Shown here: positions 10,106-18,244 of the stretch, piece after piece
Numbering within the stretch: position 1 is the first letter of the stretch
How the letters are laid out: each line of letters starts with the position of its first letter
Origin: Natronococcus roseus
GTDB lineage: Archaea; Halobacteriota; Halobacteria; Halobacteriales; Natrialbaceae
NCBI RefSeq assembly: GCF_043677095.1
Contig: NZ_JBHLJR010000003.1
Location: 62,001-126,000 of the forward strand
DNA: 64,000 bases
Reading direction: 5' to 3'
Made by a program: the position numbers and the translations under genes
The notes under the pieces: model-generated
The model's database searches: none
What the model was told of the DNA's origin: nothing
The model's input: the letters and a program-made list of their open reading frames with translations, nothing else

Positions 10106-10328
10106 TCTATGTTCGTTCATGAGTAGCCCGCGCATAAGAATTGCTCATTCGACGGCTCCGGGAGCGAATGACGAACACGGCAGGGCGAGGCGGTGACGGT
10201 AACTCGAGGCTGGTTCGACGGTCGGAGTGCATACGATCGTTGGCCGCCCCTTCCGGGATAAACGTATGCGGTTCGCGTGACACTCCCTCCCGAAATCGGC
10301 GGCCAGCGGCCGGATACTTTCGAAAGGG

Positions 10329-10335
10329 CTTTAAT
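10329..10335 (+). promoter_or_regulatory. TATA element of tRNA-Arg
   Basis: CTTTAAT centred 28 bp before the first base of the tRNA, in otherwise GC-rich DNA. Confidence 0.6.
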
Positions 10336-10359
10336 GTCGACGGCGGTACGTAGAGATGA

Positions 10360-10432
10360 GTCCTGATAGGGTAGTGGACTATCCTCTTGGCTTGCGGAGC
10401 CAGGGACCGGAGTTCAAATCTCCGTCAGGACG
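10360..10432 (+). tRNA. tRNA-Arg (GCG)
   Basis: The cloverleaf folds with acceptor GTCCTGA against TCAGGAC, D arm GGGTAGTGGACTATCC, and anticodon stem TTGGC/GCCAG around loop TTGCGGA, giving anticodon GCG (reads CGC/CGU). The T arm is CGGAGTTCAAATCTCCG and the discriminator is G. CCA is not encoded and there is no intron. Confidence 0.93.
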
Positions 10433-10442
10433 CTCACTTATC

Positions 10443-10471
10443 GCGGGCGCTTCACGTTGTTCAGCGCCCGC
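10443..10471 (+). terminator. Hairpin downstream of tRNA-Arg
   Basis: A 9-bp perfect stem GCGGGCGCT/AGCGCCCGC with an 11-base loop, followed by CTCTTGTG. It lies 10 bp after the tRNA and probably marks the transcript end. Confidence 0.45.
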
Positions 10472-10483
10472 TCTTGTGTTCGG

Positions 10484-10787
10484 TCCTGACGTGCCCAACG
10501 CTCGTTTCACTCGCGTTGGACTCCGTCAGGACGTTTCTGTCGACACCAAACCGCGAGCGAAGCGAGCGACTGGTGTCGGCGAAACTCCGATACGGAGATT
10601 TGAGCAGGAAAGTCGCAGCGGCCGACCGGAGCGAGGCCGACCATCTTTCCGTGTTCAAATCCCCTGAGCGTCTCCGACGCTCCGTGCCCAACGCTCGTTT
10701 CATCACCGGCGGCTTCGCCGCCGGTTTCCAGCGGGACCTTCGGTCCCGCACGACTCGCGTTGGACTCCGTCAGGACGCTTTCTGTCA
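10484..10787 (+). repeat. Gene-free stretch with scattered tRNA-Arg 3'-end copies and nested palindromes
   Basis: No gene is supported between 10433 and 10918. The 13 bases that end tRNA-Arg (CTCCGTCAGGACG) recur at 10521-10533 and 10765-10777, each preceded by CGCGTTGGA and followed by a CTTTCTGTC-like run. A T-loop piece GTTCAAATC lies near 10652, and an inverted T-arm piece at 10593-10603. CCAACGC and GCGTTGG bracket each unit as a hairpin. In the second unit its loop carries two triloop palindromes (10701-10750). This looks like repeated integration, excision or duplication at a tRNA gene. Confidence 0.65.
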
Positions 10788-10918
10788 GGTGTCCTCGAGC
10801 GAGCGCTCCGACTGCCGACGGGCAGGAGGAGCGACTCGAGTGCGCTCGAGCCGACGGCCCGTCGAATCCTCCTGTCGGGGCACAAAACTCATTCCGGGAC
10901 GGCGGCGAGTCGAACCGA

Positions 10919-12118
10919 ATGCGATCCAGACGCGACGTCCTTCTGGGGATCGGTACTGTCGGCACCGCGGCGCTCGCGGGCTGTCTCGGGAGCACCGATG
11001 CCGAGCCCGGCAGCGACGACGACTATACGTGGTCGACGCCCGGCGCCGACATCGGGAACTCGAGGGCTGTCGCCGACGGCGCGGCGCCCCGCGAGGAACC
11101 CTCGCTCGAGTGGCGCCTCGAGTTCGACTCGGCGTTCGTTACCGCCGAGCCGATCGTGACCGACGATACCGTGCTGGTCACGGCGGGGACCAACGTCGTC
11201 GCCGTCGACCGCGAGACGGGCGAGCGACGGTGGTCGATCGACCCCGACAACGACGCCTACACGTACAACGGCGCGCCGACCGTCGTCGGCGACAGGGCCT
11301 ACCTCCAGGAGGTGGACACGCTGACCGCCCGCGACCTCGAGACGGGCGAGGTGGAGTGGGCCTACGAGTTCGAGTCCGTGATCGGCGCCGGGTCGGTGAC
11401 GGTCTCGGAGACGGACGACGGACGCATCTACGCCGCTGGCGGCAACGCCGTCCACGCGCTCGAGGTCGAAACCGGTGACCACCTCTGGGAGCAGGAGCTG
11501 CTCGGGGCCCCGCGGTACGCCCTCGGGAAGTACGCCGACTCCCTGTACGTGGCGACGAGAGGCGGCGAGCTGTACGACGTCAAGCGGTGGGGTGCCGTCG
11601 AGTGGCGGCGAACGATCGAGTCCGGAATCGCGAGCGCGCCGGTCGTGTTGACCTCGAGGGACCGCCGTACCGGACACGGCGTCGCCGTCGCCGGGGGCGA
11701 CGGCACGATTACGTACTTCGATATCGGCGGGAACCGGGAGTGGGAGACCGAACTCGGCGGTTCCGGGACCGACGGGCTCGCGATCGGCCACCGCACGCTG
11801 CTGGCGCGGTCGGGATCGACGCTGTACGCGCTCGACGCGAACGAGGGCGGCGAACGGTGGCGCGTCTCCCTCGAGCGGGGCGGCTCCGGCCCGCCGATCG
11901 TCGTCGGTGACACGGTCTACGTCGGGGACGACCGTCTCCGCGCGATCGATATCGGCGGCGGAGTCGGGATTCGCTCGTTCCGGGTCGGCGAACGGCGGTT
12001 CGAGCGGGAGACCGACGGCAACGTCAGCTTCGTCACCGCGGCCGACGGAAAGCTGTTCGCGACCACGGACGCCGGCTGGGAGGGCGACGGCTCGACGAAG
12101 CTGCTGGTCCTCTCGTGA
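10919..12118 (+). CDS. Tat-exported PQQ-like beta-propeller lipoprotein
   Basis: A 399-residue exported protein. It opens with a Tat/lipoprotein signal (RSRRDVLLGIGTVGTAALAGC), with the twin arginines at 4-5 and lipid-attachment Cys at 22. The mature chain is built from repeated beta-propeller blades with the PQQ-like pattern (VVAVDRETGERRWSI, LTARDLETGEVEWAY, VHALEVETGDHLWEQ, LYALDANEGGERWRV). Such propellers either bind PQQ in a dehydrogenase or serve as scaffolds like BamB. No dehydrogenase cofactor or calcium motif is evident, so a scaffold or sensor role outside the cell is more likely. The start at 10919 is chosen over longer in-frame starts because the signal peptide begins there. A second Tat-exported protein follows 90 bp later. 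Confidence 0.85.
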   Translation: MRSRRDVLLGIGTVGTAALAGCLGSTDAEPGSDDDYTWSTPGADIGNSRAVADGAAPREEPSLEWRLEFDSAFVTAEPIVTDDTVLVTAGTNVVAVDRETGERRWSIDPDNDAYTYNGAPTVVGDRAYLQEVDTLTARDLETGEVEWAYEFESVIGAGSVTVSETDDGRIYAAGGNAVHALEVETGDHLWEQELLGAPRYALGKYADSLYVATRGGELYDVKRWGAVEWRRTIESGIASAPVVLTSRDRRTGHGVAVAGGDGTITYFDIGGNREWETELGGSGTDGLAIGHRTLLARSGSTLYALDANEGGERWRVSLERGGSGPPIVVGDTVYVGDDRLRAIDIGGGVGIRSFRVGERRFERETDGNVSFVTAADGKLFATTDAGWEGDGSTKLLVLS

Positions 12119-12208
12119 GATCGTCCGTCCCGGAGCGTGCCTGCACGGAACGTACCCGCGCTCGTCGAGAACGTCCCCTCGAGTCGCGATCCGAACGACG
12201 AGGTATTC

Positions 12209-13087
12209 ATGAACGACCGACACTCGAGAGCCGACGACGACAGCGGGGGAGACGAACAGGGGCCGACACCCGTCAGCCGACGGCAGCTCCTCGGCGCCAC
12301 GGCGGGCGCGGCCGCGGGAGCGACTGGACTGGGCGCCGCGTCGAGGCCGGCCGCCGCGAGCGAACTTACGGGCTGTGACGACTGGCTCGAGGCGCCCCCC
12401 GACTACCCGGAGATCGACCTCACCGACGCGGAGCCGACGGCCGAGAACCTCGAGGGGATCGGCGAGGAGTTCGTCGTCTTCGTCCACGGCTGGCTCGGCC
12501 TCGAGACAAGCACGGACCAGGCCTACACTCTCCGAGAGGCCCTCGAGGGAAACGACTCCGACCGACCCGTCGTCGCGGCGTCGTGGGAGGCCGATAGCCG
12601 CATCTACTGGCGCGCCGAGCGCACCACCGAGACAGCCGGCGAGCGCCTGGCTGCCTGGCTCGAGGACGAGACTGACGACGCGACGGTCCACCTGGTCGGC
12701 CACTCACTGGGCGGTCGCGCGTGTCTCGAGACGCTGGCCGCCCTCGAGAGCCGCGTCGAGACCGTGTCGCTGCTCGGCACCGCGGCCGACGACGATGCGA
12801 TCTGTACGGCCGGCGCGTACGGCTGCGGGATCGAACGCGGGGCCGAGGCGGTGTACAACTACCACTCCGGGAACGACGCCAGCGTCTGTTACGGCTACGA
12901 CGTCCAGTCGTTCTCGAGCGGGCTGGGATGTGCCGGCAGCGACTGCGGCGACGGCTGGTTCCGAAGCGGAAGCTCTCGTCCCGAGAACTACGTCGACGTG
13001 GACGTCACCGACGACGTCGGCGACCACTGCGCCTACACGAAACCCGACGTCGGCTGCGCGGACCGGATCGCCGACACGCTCGAGTGA
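12209..13087 (+). CDS. Tat-exported alpha/beta hydrolase (lipase/esterase-like)
   Basis: A 292-residue protein. A Tat signal (SRRQLLGATAGAAAG..., arginines 24-25, ending near ASRPAAAS) leads to an alpha/beta hydrolase core. VVFVHGW provides the oxyanion-hole segment, and VGHSLGG is the nucleophile elbow with catalytic Ser166. The C-terminal third holds several cysteines (CTAGAYGCG, CYGYD, CAGSDCGDGW), which may form disulfides outside the cell, and a late His (GDHCAYTKP) that could finish the triad. The likely role is hydrolysis of an ester outside the cell; the substrate is unknown. It may share a transcript with the propeller lipoprotein. The start follows GAGGTATTC without a strong Shine-Dalgarno sequence. 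Confidence 0.82.
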   Translation: MNDRHSRADDDSGGDEQGPTPVSRRQLLGATAGAAAGATGLGAASRPAAASELTGCDDWLEAPPDYPEIDLTDAEPTAENLEGIGEEFVVFVHGWLGLETSTDQAYTLREALEGNDSDRPVVAASWEADSRIYWRAERTTETAGERLAAWLEDETDDATVHLVGHSLGGRACLETLAALESRVETVSLLGTAADDDAICTAGAYGCGIERGAEAVYNYHSGNDASVCYGYDVQSFSSGLGCAGSDCGDGWFRSGSSRPENYVDVDVTDDVGDHCAYTKPDVGCADRIADTLE

Positions 13088-13262
13088 GGGCTCGAGGAAA
13101 TCGGAGCGAGACTCGCTCGGCTCGAATCAGCGGTATAGATTAGAGGCTCAACGAGTTCGATACGACTGAACAGTTCGTGCGGTGGCGCGTGCTGGTGGGC
13201 AGTTCGAGCAATAGCGAGAACTGTGCACTGAAGCCGCGCGAGGGATGAGTGAACGAGCAGAG

Positions 13263-13436
13263 CGCGGCGCTACGCGCCGCGGACGGGCGAACGGCCAGCG
13301 GCCGTGAGCCCGCAAGCGAGTGAGCGTAGCGCGGAACCGCAGGTTCCGCGGACCATGCGAATAGTGCGAGACCTCCGGTCTCGCATACCGTGCGAACGGA
13401 CGCGTAGCGTCCGTGAGCAGAGGGCGCTGCGCGCCC
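13263..13436. repeat. Array of six GC-rich triloop palindromes in a 536-bp gene-free gap
   Basis: Between 13088 and 13623 no gene is supported. Six perfect hairpins, each with a 3-base loop, lie in 174 bp: 13263-13281 (stem 8), 13291-13305 (stem 6), 13331-13349 (stem 8), 13365-13385 (stem 9), 13396-13414 (stem 8) and 13422-13436 (stem 6). They are spaced by short GTGAGCG-like or GAGCAG-like pieces. Open frames through them are by-products of palindromic GC-rich DNA. Confidence 0.75.
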
Positions 13437-13623
13437 GTGAGCAGAAATCGGCTGGGGAGGGCGTGGCAATCCACTGTGTTCGCGCGAGCAGGACTGCTAT
13501 CGTCGTACGTATCTCAGTACCGCGAAAGCCCCTGGCCCTTTCAGTCCCACCCAGCGATGGGGGAGTTGAGGCTGCAGACTCGACACCGGACGTTCCACCC
13601 GCTTTCACCGGCAACGCCGAGAA

Positions 13624-14244
13624 TCACTCGAGCCTCGAAAGTTCGCCGGTCCGTTCCTTGCGGATCAGATCACGGACGAACAGCCGGATCTGGCGCTCGA
13701 GTTCGTCCCGATCCTCGTAGGCGTAAACTCGGGCCTCCCAGCGGTCCCGAACGGCCGCGATCATCGCGCTGCGGACGCCCGACTCGTGGACGAACGCGAC
13801 CCGTTCTCGGTGGTGCGCCGGGGTTTCGCCGTCGAACAGCGCCTCGAGTACGGAGCCGACCTCGATACCGACACCGAGGTTGTCGTCGACGGCGGGAACG
13901 ACGTAGACGACCGCGTTGCTCGCCTCCGCGAAGGCGATGCTCTGGCTGGCCGCGTCGAGTTCCTCGAGCGGCACGTCGATATCGATCGCCAGGAACGCGT
14001 TGACGCCGGCGTCGGTCCGCAGGCGGTCCCGAACGTCGAGCAGAAGGTCGAGTGCGGCCTCGTCACGCGCCAGGTCGTGGTCGGATCCGACGAGCGTCCC
14101 GAAATCGACCGAGTCGGGGATCGAATCGGGGTTGGCGTGCTCGAGTGCCCGTTCCACGTCGAACGCCTCGTAAGGCCCCATCAGGTAGACCAGAAACCGC
14201 GATCGGGGCAGGTCGCCCAGTTCGTCGATGATTCGATCGCGCAT
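13624..14244 (-). CDS. Conserved haloarchaeal protein (DUF7509-like)
   Basis: A 206-residue soluble protein beginning MRDRIIDELGDLP and containing FLVYLMGPYEAFD. I remember this start as the hallmark of a haloarchaeal family of unknown function, probably DUF7509. The middle contains NAFLAIDIDVPLEELDAASQSIAFAEASNAVVYVVP, a strand-loop-helix order like a nucleotide-binding or TIR/SEFIR-like alpha/beta fold, but no catalytic signature is convincing. The start at 14244 is supported by a TATA element 26 bp upstream; the longer reading to 14277 would begin inside the TATA box. It is divergent from the winged-helix regulator and could share control with it. Confidence 0.8.
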   Translation of the reverse strand: MRDRIIDELGDLPRSRFLVYLMGPYEAFDVERALEHANPDSIPDSVDFGTLVGSDHDLARDEAALDLLLDVRDRLRTDAGVNAFLAIDIDVPLEELDAASQSIAFAEASNAVVYVVPAVDDNLGVGIEVGSVLEALFDGETPAHHRERVAFVHESGVRSAMIAAVRDRWEARVYAYEDRDELERQIRLFVRDLIRKERTGELSRLE

Positions 14245-14264
14245 ACGGGTACTGCTCGCCGCCA

Positions 14265-14273
14265 TCATATAAA
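14265..14273 (-). promoter_or_regulatory. TATA element of the DUF7509-like gene
   Basis: ATTTATATG on the minus strand, centred about 26 bp before ATG 14244. It points to a leaderless transcript and fixes the start. Confidence 0.65.
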
Positions 14274-14338
14274 TCAAAATGTTTTCAACAGTTACTGACT
14301 CAGCGAACGCTTAAGCGGTCCGGCGAAAAACGAGACGT

Positions 14339-14725
14339 ATGGCCGAGTCCGAACGAGCGGGACGACGAACGGGGGAAGCGTTGCTGCCCGAGCACAGCGT
14401 CCTCTCACTCGAGGAGTACCTCGCAATGCAGCGCTCGATCGGTAACGAGACGCGGTTTCGCGTGCTGAACGCGCTGGTCGAGGACGGGGGACAGAGCGCC
14501 AGCGAGCTACGGGATCGGCTCGACGTGCAGTCGAACGTGCTTCACTACCATCTCGACGAACTCGTTGCTGTCGGCCTCGTCGAGAACCGGAAACGTAAGG
14601 AGCCGGACGCGGAGGGCCTCTACTCGTTCTACCGAGCGACGTCGCTGGGCGAGGGGATCCTCCAACACGGCGTCCGCGAACTGATCGCTCGAGAGTGGGA
14701 TTCCCTCGAGGAGTACGGACAATAG
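14339..14725 (+). CDS. Winged-helix (ArsR-like) transcriptional regulator
   Basis: A 128-residue DNA-binding protein. Residues about 27-95 form the winged helix-turn-helix: MQRSIGNETRFRVLNALVE, then the recognition region SASELRDRLDVQSNVLHYHL, and the wing around LVENRKRKEPDAEGLYSFYRAT. No cysteine metal site of the classic arsenic sensor is visible, so the ligand is unknown. It is a very common haloarchaeal regulator type. A CTTAAG element about 27 bp ahead of the ATG fits a leaderless transcript. Divergent promoters with the gene to its left make mutual control possible. Confidence 0.85.
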   Translation: MAESERAGRRTGEALLPEHSVLSLEEYLAMQRSIGNETRFRVLNALVEDGGQSASELRDRLDVQSNVLHYHLDELVAVGLVENRKRKEPDAEGLYSFYRATSLGEGILQHGVRELIAREWDSLEEYGQ

Positions 14726-14814
14726 ACGTAGTTGACGCGTTCCTGGATTCGATCGCACGGTCGCCCGGAGAATCGCTCAAGGCGATCGTACGGCGTCGTC
14801 ACTCGAGGACGAAA

Positions 14815-15351
14815 ACTGGGTGAGAGGAGTAAGCCCCCTTCTGTTCGATCCGGCATTCGGCTGAGCGTCCGCGCCGTCCGCGAAATCGCGGGGCGTTCGG
14901 GCTACCACGGCGCGGACTTGCACCGGTGAGGGTTCGCCGTTCCATCGATCCTCGGCCGTCTGTGTGTAGTCAGCGACGCCGAGCGTCGCTTGCGGTCTCG
15001 AACCGCGAACGTCGACTACACGCGGCTCGCGGCATACGCCGCTCGCACGTTTCGCGGTCCGTCGGACCGCGCATCCCTCGGCGGGTCAGCTCCCCTTCCT
15101 CGCGGTCGGGTTCGCGCGCCTCATCGGTCGGGCCGAGACGTGTCGTTTCTGTTCCAGAGCCGGCGGTCTCCCGCCCCGGACTTGCGTCCGGTCACCCGCC
15201 CGAACGGGTGGGGGGACTTTCCTCGCGAGCGTTGGGCACCTCGGAGAGGTGGCCAACGTAGGAGCACGACGCGACGTCGAGTCGCCTCGTGCCATGGTGA
15301 CCCCGCCGTCGCCGGCGAGGTCATCGCGGCAGCCGGGCTCTCTCTCCCAGC
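14815..15351 (-). ncRNA. rnpB: RNase P RNA (type A) with enlarged P12
   Basis: The catalytic RNA that matures tRNA 5' ends. On the minus strand conserved region I reads GAGGAAAGTCC (15214-15224). The 3' part carries GGTGCAAGTCC and the hallmark ACAGAAGGGGGCTTAC (14829-14844). The ends pair as P1: CTGGG-GAGAG near 15341-15350 with CTCTC-CCCAG near 14816-14826. The length of about 537 nt exceeds the usual haloarchaeal size. The excess lies at about 14960-15070, where P12 is expanded by GC-rich palindromes, including an outer GTGTAGTC/GACTACAC stem. Exact ends are estimated from P1. Small open frames here are not genes. Confidence 0.9.
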
Positions 15352-15453
15352 GTGATGTAGGGGGGGCAGGCGAATAAGTCCCGCGGTCGGCCCCCAGCCG
15401 GGCCTCGAGCCGAATGGAAGCGTTTTAGGACGTCAATTCCCATGTACATTCGT

Positions 15454-16053
15454 ATGTCCCAGCGACAGGGCGTTGACCTTTCCTACGAGGACGGCGTGCG
15501 CGCCGTCGAGCTCGCGCGCGAATCCGTCGAATCCTACGTGCAACACGGACAGCGAGAGCAACCGGGCAGCATGCGGGAGGCCTTTTACGAGCGAACGGGG
15601 GCGTTCGTCCGGCTCGAGTCGACCCGCGGACGGGGGAGCCTGCGGGGCTGTGCCGGGGGGTACCGATCGGGCGACCAGCTCGGCCACGTCATCGTCGACG
15701 CGGCGATCGAGGCCGCAAGCGAGGACTCCTGTGGCTCGGAGGTGAGCCCCTCGGAGCTGCCGAACCTCACCGTCTCGGTCTGTACGGTCAAAAACGTCGT
15801 CCTCACCGACGACCCGCTTGCGGATCTCGAGCTGGGAACCCACGGCGTCGCCGTCGACGCCGGCGAGGGCGGTTGGCTCTACCCGACCGTTCCCGTCGAG
15901 AACGGCTGGAGCGAACACGAGTACCTCGATCGAACCTGTCGGAAGGCCAGACTCGCACCGGGTGCCTGGCAGGACGACGACGTCCTCGTCACTCTGTTCG
16001 AGGGGCAGGTCTTCCGTGAGCGGGAGGCCGACGGCAGCATCGAGGAGCTGTAG
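15454..16053 (+). CDS. AMMECR1 domain protein
   Basis: A 199-residue protein of the AMMECR1 family found in archaea and eukaryotes. The signature SLRGCAGGY (residues about 64-72) replaces the more common LRGCIG and should form the conserved Cys-bearing loop. PELPNLTVSV-like and GTHGVAVDAGEGG-WLYP segments follow, as in the family. The biochemical role is unsettled in the literature; in archaea the gene often accompanies radical or iron-sulfur genes, but here it stands alone beside rnpB. The start at 15454 (MSQRQGV) is preferred over 15442 because a GTTTTAGG element lies about 28 bp upstream. Confidence 0.88.
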   Translation: MSQRQGVDLSYEDGVRAVELARESVESYVQHGQREQPGSMREAFYERTGAFVRLESTRGRGSLRGCAGGYRSGDQLGHVIVDAAIEAASEDSCGSEVSPSELPNLTVSVCTVKNVVLTDDPLADLELGTHGVAVDAGEGGWLYPTVPVENGWSEHEYLDRTCRKARLAPGAWQDDDVLVTLFEGQVFREREADGSIEEL

Positions 16054-16189
16054 TCGCGTCGGTGAGTCGCCGCGAAGACCGGATGGCCATCGATCGCTAC
16101 CGACGCCATATATAAACTTTTCTCGCGGGTGTCGAGCCGACAGCCGTGACTCCGGTTATACGATCGTTCCGGACGATCCGTGAGTCGTG

Positions 16190-16261
16190 ATGGCCGCAAC
16201 CGACACCGAACCGATCGAACCGCCGACGGAACGCCCGCCGCATCCGGAGGTGAGTCGATGA
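16190..16261 (+). CDS. 23-codon leader ORF overlapping the ABC ATPase start
   Basis: ATG 16190 opens a 23-residue frame (MAATDTEPIEPPTERPPHP...) whose TGA overlaps the ATG at 16258 as ATGA. A TTATAC element about 30 bp upstream would make it leaderless. A strong Shine-Dalgarno GGAGGTGA sits inside it, 7 bases before the ATPase start, so translation may be coupled. Coding status is inferred from the layout. Confidence 0.4.
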   Translation: MAATDTEPIEPPTERPPHPEVSR

Positions 16262-17341
16262 CGGCGATCGAGACGAGGGGGCTGGCGAAGCGCTACGGAG
16301 AGCAGACCGCCCTCGAGAACCTCTCGCTGACCGTCGAGTCCGGAGAGGTGTTCGGCTTCCTCGGGCCGAACGGCGCGGGCAAGACGACGACGATCGACCT
16401 CCTGCTCGATTTCGTTCGGCCGACCGACGGCTCCGCGACGGTGCTCGGCTACGACGCCCACGCGGAGACCGACGCCGTCCGCGACCGCGTCGGCATCCTC
16501 CCGGACGGGTTCGACCTCTGGGAGCGCTCGACGGGGTATCGCCACCTCGAGTTCGCCCTCGAGTCGAAGGGCGGAACGGAATCGCCGGAGGACCTGCTCG
16601 AGCGCGTCGGGCTCGATCGGGACGACGCAGAGCGGCCCGTCGGTGACTATTCGAAGGGAATGTGCCAGCGCCTTGCGATGGCGATGGCGCTAGCGTGGCG
16701 GCGCCGCCGCCACGTTATAGGCGGTCGGCGGAGCCGACCGCCCGGCCGGCGATCCCGACCTGCTGATCCTGGACGAGCCCTCGAGCGGTCTCGACCCCCA
16801 CGGCATCCGGATGTTCCAGGAGATCGTCCGCGAGGAGGCAGCCGACGGAACGACCGTCTTCTTCTCGAGTCACGTCCTCGGGCAGGTGGCGGCCGTCTGC
16901 GACCGCGTCGGCATTCTGGACGACGGCGAGCTCGTCACCATCGACACCATCGCGGGCCTGCGGAAGCGGTCGGGCGTCGGCTCGAGCCTGGTCGTCGACG
17001 TCGTCGACGGCTCGGCGATCGAACGCGACCGACTCGCCGAAATCGACGGCGTCACCGACGCGGGCCGCGCGGACGGACGGCTCCGGGTCACCCACGCCGA
17101 TCCAGCCGCGAAGGCACCCGCGATCCACCGGCTCGTCGAGTCGGGCGTCTCCGTCCTCGACTTCGAGGTCGAGGAGGCGACGCTCGAGGACCTCTTCGCC
17201 GCGTTCACGGGATCGGACCGAGGTTCGAATCGAAACCGGGCCGAGGCGACCGCCGAGACCGAACGGGTCCGAACGCCCGCGATCGACGGCGGAGCCGCGG
17301 CTCCCGAAGCGATCGAGAGCGACGCGGAGGTGGGACGATGA
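16258..17341 (+). pseudogene. ABC-2 type exporter ATPase, frameshifted by a palindromic insertion
   Basis: The first 145 codons give a normal ABC ATPase start: Walker A GPNGAGKTTT near residue 41 and a signature motif YSKGMCQRL near 132. At 16695 the frame is broken by a 52-bp insert and shifts by one. Past it, the second frame resumes with AGDPDLLILDEPSSGLDP (Walker B, D loop), SSHVLGQV (H loop), and a normal C-terminal regulatory region to 17341. Deleting 52 bp rejoins the frames exactly as ALA-GDPDLLILDEP. The N-terminal frame runs on, out of frame, into the permease, giving an artificial 685-codon reading. Unless rescued by recoding, the ATPase is not made, so the permease lacks its partner. 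Confidence 0.88.
16695..16746. repeat. 52-bp double-palindrome insertion inside the ABC ATPase gene
   Basis: Two perfect triloop palindromes, 16695-16713 (stem 8, loop GCC) and 16720-16742 (stem 10, loop GGA), are joined by GTTATA and followed by CGGC, which repeats the next four bases. Length 52 = 3x17+1, so it shifts the frame. The build matches the triloop hairpins found between genes elsewhere in this window. Confidence 0.8.
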
Positions 17342-18237
17342 GCGCGACCGCGATCGCCCGCAAGGACTTCGAGGACGCGGTCCGCTCGCGGATGGTCTGG
17401 TCGGTGATGGGTGTGTTCGCCTTTCTGATGGGGCTGGTCGCGGTCAGCGCGGCCACGGACGACCTCTCGGGGACGGAGCCGACCGAGATCATCGCTACCG
17501 TCACCAACATCGGCGGGCTGTTGTTCGTGCCGATCGTCGCCCTGCTGGTCGGCTACATGGCGATCGTCGGCGAGCGCGAGTCGGGCAGCCTCCGAGTACT
17601 GTTCGGCCTCTCGCACGGCCGTCGGGACGTCTTCGTCGGGAAGTTCGTGAGTCGGCTCGGCGTCATCAGCCTCGCGACCGTCCTGGTCGGTGCGATCGCC
17701 ATCGGCACGGGACTGGCGCTGTTCGACGACGTGCCGCTGGGTACCTTCTTCGCCTACGCCGGCCTGACGGTGCTGCTGGGAATGGCGTTTACCGCGATCG
17801 CCGTCGGCGTCTCCGGGATCGCGACCTCGCGGATGCAGGCGATGGCGGGCGCGATCGGCAGCTACGTCGTCTTCACCCTGGTGTGGCACCCGATCGTCGC
17901 CGGCGTCCACTACCTCCTCGAGGGGAGCCTGCCCGGACTCGAGGCGCCCGAGTGGTACTTCCTGCTGTTGCGGCTGAACCCCATCGAGGCGTACCTGCAG
18001 GTTTCGAGCGAGCTGGCCGGCCAGTTCATCTGGGGGATCGTCGGCATGCAGGGGATCGTCGAGGACGTCCCCGAGGAGTCGCTCCAGGATCCCGACGCGC
18101 TCATGCTCTCGAACCGCGTGAGCGGGGAGCTCCCGTTCTACCTCCAGGACTGGTTCGCCGCGGTCGTCCTGGTCGCCTGGATCGCAGTGCCGCTTCTGGT
18201 CGGCTACTGGTGGTTCGAGCGGGCGGATCTGAACTGA
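17338..18237 (+). CDS. ABC-2 type transporter permease
   Basis: A 299-residue integral membrane protein with about six helices. The N-terminal KDFEDAVRSRMVWSVM amphipathic start and the GERESGSLRVLFGLSHGRRDVFVGKF cytoplasmic loop are typical of ABC-2 permeases such as the NosY/CcmB-like exporters. The ATG overlaps the ATPase stop (ATGA), so the two were translationally coupled. Its own frame is intact, though the ATPase is broken. Substrate unknown; such pairs often export drugs, lipids or help copper-enzyme maturation. A last helix and short tail (WWFERADLN) end the protein just before the convergent pncB. Confidence 0.85.
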   Translation: MSATAIARKDFEDAVRSRMVWSVMGVFAFLMGLVAVSAATDDLSGTEPTEIIATVTNIGGLLFVPIVALLVGYMAIVGERESGSLRVLFGLSHGRRDVFVGKFVSRLGVISLATVLVGAIAIGTGLALFDDVPLGTFFAYAGLTVLLGMAFTAIAVGVSGIATSRMQAMAGAIGSYVVFTLVWHPIVAGVHYLLEGSLPGLEAPEWYFLLLRLNPIEAYLQVSSELAGQFIWGIVGMQGIVEDVPEESLQDPDALMLSNRVSGELPFYLQDWFAAVVLVAWIAVPLLVGYWWFERADLN

Positions 18238-18244
18238 GATCGAG

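Noticed and set aside
10387..11478. Long plus-strand frames overlapping tRNA-Arg and the lipoprotein
   Set aside because: They run through a tRNA, palindromes and the wrong frame of the propeller gene, with Arg-rich composition.
13140..13720. Several frames of about 100-140 codons in the 13.1-13.7 kb gap
   Set aside because: They arise from stacked palindromes, have Arg/Ser-rich composition and no family pattern.
14926..15355. Small frames on both strands between the regulator and AMMECR1
   Set aside because: The region is explained by RNase P RNA with its conserved regions and P1 pairing.
16180..18237. A single 685-codon ABC ATPase-permease fusion
   Set aside because: Its middle ~195 codons are Arg/Pro-rich nonsense; the true ATPase C-terminus is in another frame, displaced by the 52-bp insert.
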